Assembly: GCA_028722305.1 (NCBI GenBank)
Contig: JAQYHB010000026.1
Span: 1-45,437, forward strand
Source: Spirochaetales bacterium
GTDB lineage: Bacteria > Spirochaetota > Spirochaetia > Sphaerochaetales > Sphaerochaetaceae
Direction of reading: 5' to 3'
DNA length: 45,437 bases
Shown: positions 42,153 through 45,437 of the stretch, in pieces
How the letters are laid out: each line of letters starts with the position of its first letter
Position numbering within the stretch: position 1 is the stretch's first letter
Notes under the pieces: generated by a model
The model's input: only the letters and a program-made list of their open reading frames with translations
Told to the model about the DNA's origin: nothing
Database searches by the model: none
Position numbers and translations under genes: made by a program

Positions 42153-42181
42153 ACAATACTTTGCTTCGTCTTCAATGGCAA
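42153..42181 (-). promoter_or_regulatory. Promoter of the barrel-lipoprotein operon
   Basis: On the minus strand TTGCCA (42181-42176), 17-base spacer, TATTGT (42158-42153). Predicted start near 42146, leader about 20 bases. Confidence 0.65.
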
Positions 42182-42190
42182 CAAGTTCCA

Positions 42191-42220
42191 TTGTAAAGAA
42201 TGATGGTTTTCCTGTAGAGT
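42191..42220 (+). promoter_or_regulatory. folD promoter
   Basis: TTGTAA (42191-42196), 18-base spacer, TAGAGT (42215-42220). Its -35 lies nine bases from the divergent barrel promoter's -35. AAGGAG (42228-42233) precedes ATG 42245. Confidence 0.55.
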
Positions 42221-42244
42221 TTCAAAGAAGGAGAGCGAGTACCC

Positions 42245-43102
42245 ATGCGCCTTTTGACAGGAAAAGAAGTAGCGGAATCTGTCTATCAGGAAATACGTGA
42301 GACACTGGAAAAGCATCCAGGCCTGCACCCGACTTTGGCGGTGATTCTGGTTGGCGACGACCCGGCCAGCCAGACCTATGTCCATACCAAACACAAGAAA
42401 TGCGAGGAGCTCGGTTACGGCCATCTGGACTACCATCTTCCCGCGACGACAGGCATGGAGGAACTGCTTGCCCTGGTGAAGAAGCTGAACGTGGACCCTG
42501 CGGTCCACGGAATCCTGGTGCAGTCGCCGCTTCCGGCAGGGCTGGACGAGCAAAAGGTCGTTGAGGCAATCGACCCGGGGAAGGATGTCGACGGGTTCCA
42601 TCCGGTCAACGTCGGCAAGCTCCTGATCGGCCTGGACGGCATGAAGAGCTGCACTCCCTATGGGGTGATGAAACTGTTGTCGTATTACCATATCCCTCTG
42701 GCCGGCAAACACGTCGCCATCATCGGACGTAGCAACATTGTCGGTAAGCCGATGGCGGCCATGCTGGTCCAGAAGGGCGTGGACGCCACGGTGACGCTCT
42801 GCCATTCGAGAACGGAGCACCTTTCAGAAATCACCTCGGGCGCCGATATCGTCATGGTGGCGGTGGGAAAGGCCGGGTTTCTGAAGGCCGACATGGTCAA
42901 GGAAGGCGCCGTGGTCATCGATTTCGGCATCTCCCGTATCCCTGACGCGACGAAGAAGAAGGGATACCGGATTGTAGGCGACGTCGCCTTTGACGAGGTC
43001 GCGCCGAAATGCGACGCGATCACCCCTGTCCCGGGGGGAGTGGGGGTCATGACGATCGCCATGCTGATGTATAATACTCTGAAGGCGGCTCTCGCATGCT
43101 GA
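42245..43102 (+). CDS. folD: Bifunctional methylene-tetrahydrofolate dehydrogenase / cyclohydrolase
   Basis: A 285-residue FolD. Motifs include the substrate site VGDDPASQTYVHTKHKKCEELG (with Tyr and Lys of the active centre), VQSPLPAGLDEQKVVEAIDPGKDVDG, the NAD(P) site IIGRSNIVGKPMAAMLV and TPVPGGVGVMTIAML. It interconverts 5,10-methylene-THF and 10-formyl-THF. The next gene starts within its last codons (7-base overlap). Confidence 0.97.
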   Translation: MRLLTGKEVAESVYQEIRETLEKHPGLHPTLAVILVGDDPASQTYVHTKHKKCEELGYGHLDYHLPATTGMEELLALVKKLNVDPAVHGILVQSPLPAGLDEQKVVEAIDPGKDVDGFHPVNVGKLLIGLDGMKSCTPYGVMKLLSYYHIPLAGKHVAIIGRSNIVGKPMAAMLVQKGVDATVTLCHSRTEHLSEITSGADIVMVAVGKAGFLKADMVKEGAVVIDFGISRIPDATKKKGYRIVGDVAFDEVAPKCDAITPVPGGVGVMTIAMLMYNTLKAALAC

Positions 43103-44409
43103 AGAAGACTTTTTTCATTGAGACGTATGGTTGTCAGATGAACATCGCCGAGAGCAACGCGCTTGAGGCGAGGCTTCTGGGTAGCGGACTTGCCAAAGCC
43201 GACGAGGCGGAGCACGCCGATGTGGTGATTCTCAACACCTGCTCCGTGCGCAAGACCGCCGAGAGCCGGATCTGGGGAAGGCTGGGTTTCTTCGCCCATG
43301 TGAAGAAGAGCCACCCGATGACCTTGGTGGTCACCGGATGCATGGCCCAGCGCCTGTTGGACGAGCTGAAGCAAGAGGCACCGCAGGTCGACTACGTGGT
43401 GGGCGTCAACGACAAACAGAAGATCCTTGACATCGCGACCGAGGGCAGCTTCACCCAAAGCGACACCTACGAGTTCGACCATCTTTCCTATCATGAGGGG
43501 GATATCTCTTCATTTGTGCCCATCATGAACGGTTGCAACAACTTCTGCACCTACTGCATCGTTCCCTATGTCCGGGGACGCGAGACGAGCCGTCCGGTCG
43601 CAGACATCCTCAGGGAGATCGATTTCCTTGAGGGCAAAGGGGTGCGCGAGGTGACGTTGCTTGGGCAGAATGTCAACAGCTACCATTCCACCGAGGAAGA
43701 CGGGACGGTTGTGCTTTTCCCTGAGTTGCTGCGCCGTATCGCGGAACGTTGCCGCACCATACGCTGGGTCCGCTTCGACAGTCCCCATCCGAAAGATTTC
43801 TCTGATGACCTGATCAAGGTTCTGGCAACGGAAAGGCATGTTGCCAAGCATGTGCACGTGCCGTTGCAGAGCGGCAGCACAAGGGTGTTGAAGCTGATGA
43901 ACAGGCACTACACCAAGGAGCAGTTCGTCGCCCTTCTGGACAAGATGCGCGAACAGGTTCCCGGTATCACCTTCGCCGTGGATGTGATGGTGGGCTTCCC
44001 AGGCGAGACCGAGGAAGAATTCCATGACACGCTCGAGGTGATGGGGAACATGAAGGCGATCGAGCCCTTCATGTACTACTACAACCCCCGTGAAGGCACA
44101 CGGGCGACAATGATGGAAGGCCAGGTGGATGACGAGACCAAGCATCGGAGACTCAGCGAGCTGATCGCCTTTGAGACGGAAATCGTCAGGAAAGAGCATG
44201 AGAAGCGCGTTGGCCAGGAGGCGGAAGTATTGCTTACCCAGGTAAGCAAGCAGGATGGGAACGAGATGCTCGGCCATACCGAGCACGACGAGATGGTCGT
44301 GGTCAAGACCTGCGCGCCGGTCGGTTCCCTGCTGAACGTCAAGCTGACCGGTATCAAGGGAAACACCTTTGAGGGCGCAACCCTCGGGGAAGGAAACATC
44401 GATGGGTGA
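43096..44409 (+). CDS. miaB: tRNA-2-methylthio-N6-isopentenyladenosine synthase MiaB
   Basis: A 437-residue radical-SAM methylthiotransferase. The N-terminal cluster cysteines are in ETYGCQMN, NTCSVRKTA and TGCMAQ. The radical-SAM CNNFCTYCIVPYVRGRE is at about 147-163. A C-terminal TRAM domain follows (GQEAEVLLTQVSKQDGNEMLG). GCQMN distinguishes MiaB from RimO and MtaB. It thiomethylates A37 of tRNAs that read UNN codons. Overlaps folD by seven bases and the sirtuin start by eight. Confidence 0.96.
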   Translation: MLKKTFFIETYGCQMNIAESNALEARLLGSGLAKADEAEHADVVILNTCSVRKTAESRIWGRLGFFAHVKKSHPMTLVVTGCMAQRLLDELKQEAPQVDYVVGVNDKQKILDIATEGSFTQSDTYEFDHLSYHEGDISSFVPIMNGCNNFCTYCIVPYVRGRETSRPVADILREIDFLEGKGVREVTLLGQNVNSYHSTEEDGTVVLFPELLRRIAERCRTIRWVRFDSPHPKDFSDDLIKVLATERHVAKHVHVPLQSGSTRVLKLMNRHYTKEQFVALLDKMREQVPGITFAVDVMVGFPGETEEEFHDTLEVMGNMKAIEPFMYYYNPREGTRATMMEGQVDDETKHRRLSELIAFETEIVRKEHEKRVGQEAEVLLTQVSKQDGNEMLGHTEHDEMVVVKTCAPVGSLLNVKLTGIKGNTFEGATLGEGNIDG

Positions 44410-45208
44410 GTTTAGCGAAAGAGAAGAGGTATTCCAGCCGAAAATCCAAAGGCTGGAAGAGATGATCAAGGCTTCCCGGTCGACCTGCGTCTTTACGGGC
44501 GCCGGCGTTTCGACATTGAGCGGCATCCCTGATTTCCGGGGAGCGCACGGGGTGTATACCGACCCGTGGCATGGCATGGACGTGGAAGATATCGTCTCCA
44601 TCGGCTTTTTCGAGCGCGAGCCTTCCATTTTCTACCAATGGGCAAAGGCCGTATGGTACAACGTGGAGCACTACCAGCCCACTATCGTCCATACCACGTT
44701 GGCGAAGATGGAGCGCCTGGGATACATGCAGAGCCTTTACACCCAGAACATCGACATGCTTCACGAGCGTGCCGGAAGCAAGGCAGTCTATGATGTGCAT
44801 GGCTCCGTCGCCCATCATCATTGCCCCAATTGCGGCAAGTATTTTCCCTACGAGGCTGTAGCCAAGGTGGTACAGGCGGGAAAGGTGCCCCATTGCGATG
44901 TCTGCGGACATGTGATCAAACCCGATATCGTCTTGTACGGCGAGTCGCTGGATTCCTATATCCTCAGCCGAGCCTATGAGGAGTTCAGCTCCTGCGACCT
45001 CTGCCTGGTCCTCGGTTCCAGTCTGACGGTACAGCCCGCTGCCTCGTTCCCCGTCTTGGCCTGCAGGCATGGGGCGAAGTTCGTCATCGTCAATGCGCAA
45101 CCGACCATGCAGGATGACGCGGCTGACCTGCTCTTTTCCGATCTGGAGCAGGTGTTCACTGCCTTGGACAAGTGGCTGGACACGCTTCCGGTACGAAAGA
45201 AACGTTGA
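44402..45208 (+). CDS. NAD-dependent protein deacylase (sirtuin)
   Basis: A 268-residue Sir2 family protein. The NAD-binding GAGVSTLSGIPDFRG is at about 33-47, and TQNIDMLHERAG and the catalytic-His VHGS follow. A structural zinc site has CPNCGKYF and CDVCGHVIKPDIVLYGE. Cytoplasmic lysine deacylase; acyl preference cannot be read. ATG 44402 overlaps the end of miaB by eight bases, so it is co-translated with folD-miaB. An N-terminal helix of about 25 residues precedes the core. Confidence 0.93.
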   Translation: MGEFSEREEVFQPKIQRLEEMIKASRSTCVFTGAGVSTLSGIPDFRGAHGVYTDPWHGMDVEDIVSIGFFEREPSIFYQWAKAVWYNVEHYQPTIVHTTLAKMERLGYMQSLYTQNIDMLHERAGSKAVYDVHGSVAHHHCPNCGKYFPYEAVAKVVQAGKVPHCDVCGHVIKPDIVLYGESLDSYILSRAYEEFSSCDLCLVLGSSLTVQPAASFPVLACRHGAKFVIVNAQPTMQDDAADLLFSDLEQVFTALDKWLDTLPVRKKR

Positions 45209-45437
45209 TTGAACGAGTAAGTGCGACAGTGCAACGGCAAGAGCAACAGTGGAGGGTAAACGCGACCCCTGAAGGGATCTTCTCCCTGTACGGAATGGGG
45301 GGAATCGGCGATAATCGGGGGCGGAAGGCCGATTGCGGAGGAAAAGGGACGATAGTCCCCCGGAGGTTGCCCGGGACCCGCGTTTTTTGCGAGGTTAGGC
45401 GCAACCCCTGGAAAGAAGGGTAGACTTGCTCGGCTGT
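45209..45437. other. Terminal non-coding stretch, nothing firm
   Basis: 229 bases after the sirtuin to the window end. A short GGGAC-GATA-GTCCC hairpin (45346-45359) and a CGCGTTTTTTGCG element are present but lack a terminator's T-run position. An open frame at 45172-45423 has no recognisable protein character and overlaps the sirtuin end. Confidence 0.4.

Noticed and set aside
45346-45385. Hairpins near the window end as a sirtuin terminator
   Set aside because: GGGAC/GTCCC is followed by C and G rather than a T-run; the T6 tract lies inside another small hairpin. Not firm enough to call.
45172-45423. 83-codon frame at the window end
   Set aside because: Overlaps the sirtuin in another frame and has no domain or ribosome site.
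1-45437. CRISPR arrays, insertion sequences, integrase or prophage genes, att sites
   Set aside because: No regularly spaced repeats, transposase with terminal inverted repeats, integrase or phage structural genes were seen. The nuclease fragment at 2-613 is transposase-like by family name only.

Overview
The window reads as a dense, GC-rich chromosomal segment of a spirochaete, most likely in or near the Sphaerochaetaceae/Treponemataceae. The reasons are: a complete V-type ATPase operon in the order E, DUF2764, A, B, D, I, K (a layout I know from spirochaetes and Chlamydiae); uvrA directly followed by an LptD-like gene (the order I recall from Treponema pallidum); and a small beta-barrel protein resembling treponemal outer-membrane proteins. 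These placements come from memory of the families, not from a search. No rRNA, CRISPR array, insertion sequence or prophage was seen.

Layout. 1-2600 is accessory: the 3' part of a Rpn/PD-(D/E)XK nuclease-type gene, a terminator, and a hipBA toxin-antitoxin pair with its own promoter and a probable operator. 2651-4189 is the most unusual part: a tRNA-Val(UAC), an aptamer that matches the yybP-ykoY manganese riboswitch with an overlapping terminator, and an ArsB/NhaD-type transporter, apparently all on one transcript. 4197-6997 holds a CmpB-type membrane protein, the PLP-homeostasis protein YggS, a small exported protein and a RluD-type pseudouridine synthase. 6960-8152 (minus) encodes a pentapeptide-repeat protein coupled to an altered metallo-beta-lactamase-fold protein. 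8181-11516 encodes two ribosome-associated proteins, RsgA and MutS2. 11519-13101 (minus) encodes an EamA transporter and a PHP phosphoesterase. 13184-14264 holds uridine phosphorylase and a convergent unknown gene.

14337-21686 is the V-ATPase operon with promoter and terminator. Its proteolipid carries a Na+-binding residue pattern, so the enzyme may move Na+. 21685-23468 holds an ankyrin protein and ispG. 23465-33988 is a long, tightly coupled run (uvrA, lptD-like, phoH-like, pgpH-like c-di-AMP phosphodiesterase, ybeY, corC-like) with a good promoter before uvrA. 33998-36443 is pgk-tpi-secG. 36459-39844 is a flavodoxin-like gene, a parvulin foldase, nusB, map and a phosphoribosyltransferase. 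After a small membrane protein between two terminators, 40210-42125 (minus) encodes an outer-membrane barrel plus a lipoprotein. These diverge from folD-miaB-sirtuin (42245-45208).

A recurring feature is promoters whose -10 box lies only 6-9 bases before the start codon, predicting leaderless or near-leaderless mRNAs. The strongest candidate for something undescribed is the tRNA-Val/manganese-riboswitch/NhaD-like transporter unit, where the riboswitch's OFF-state terminator would also be the tRNA terminator.
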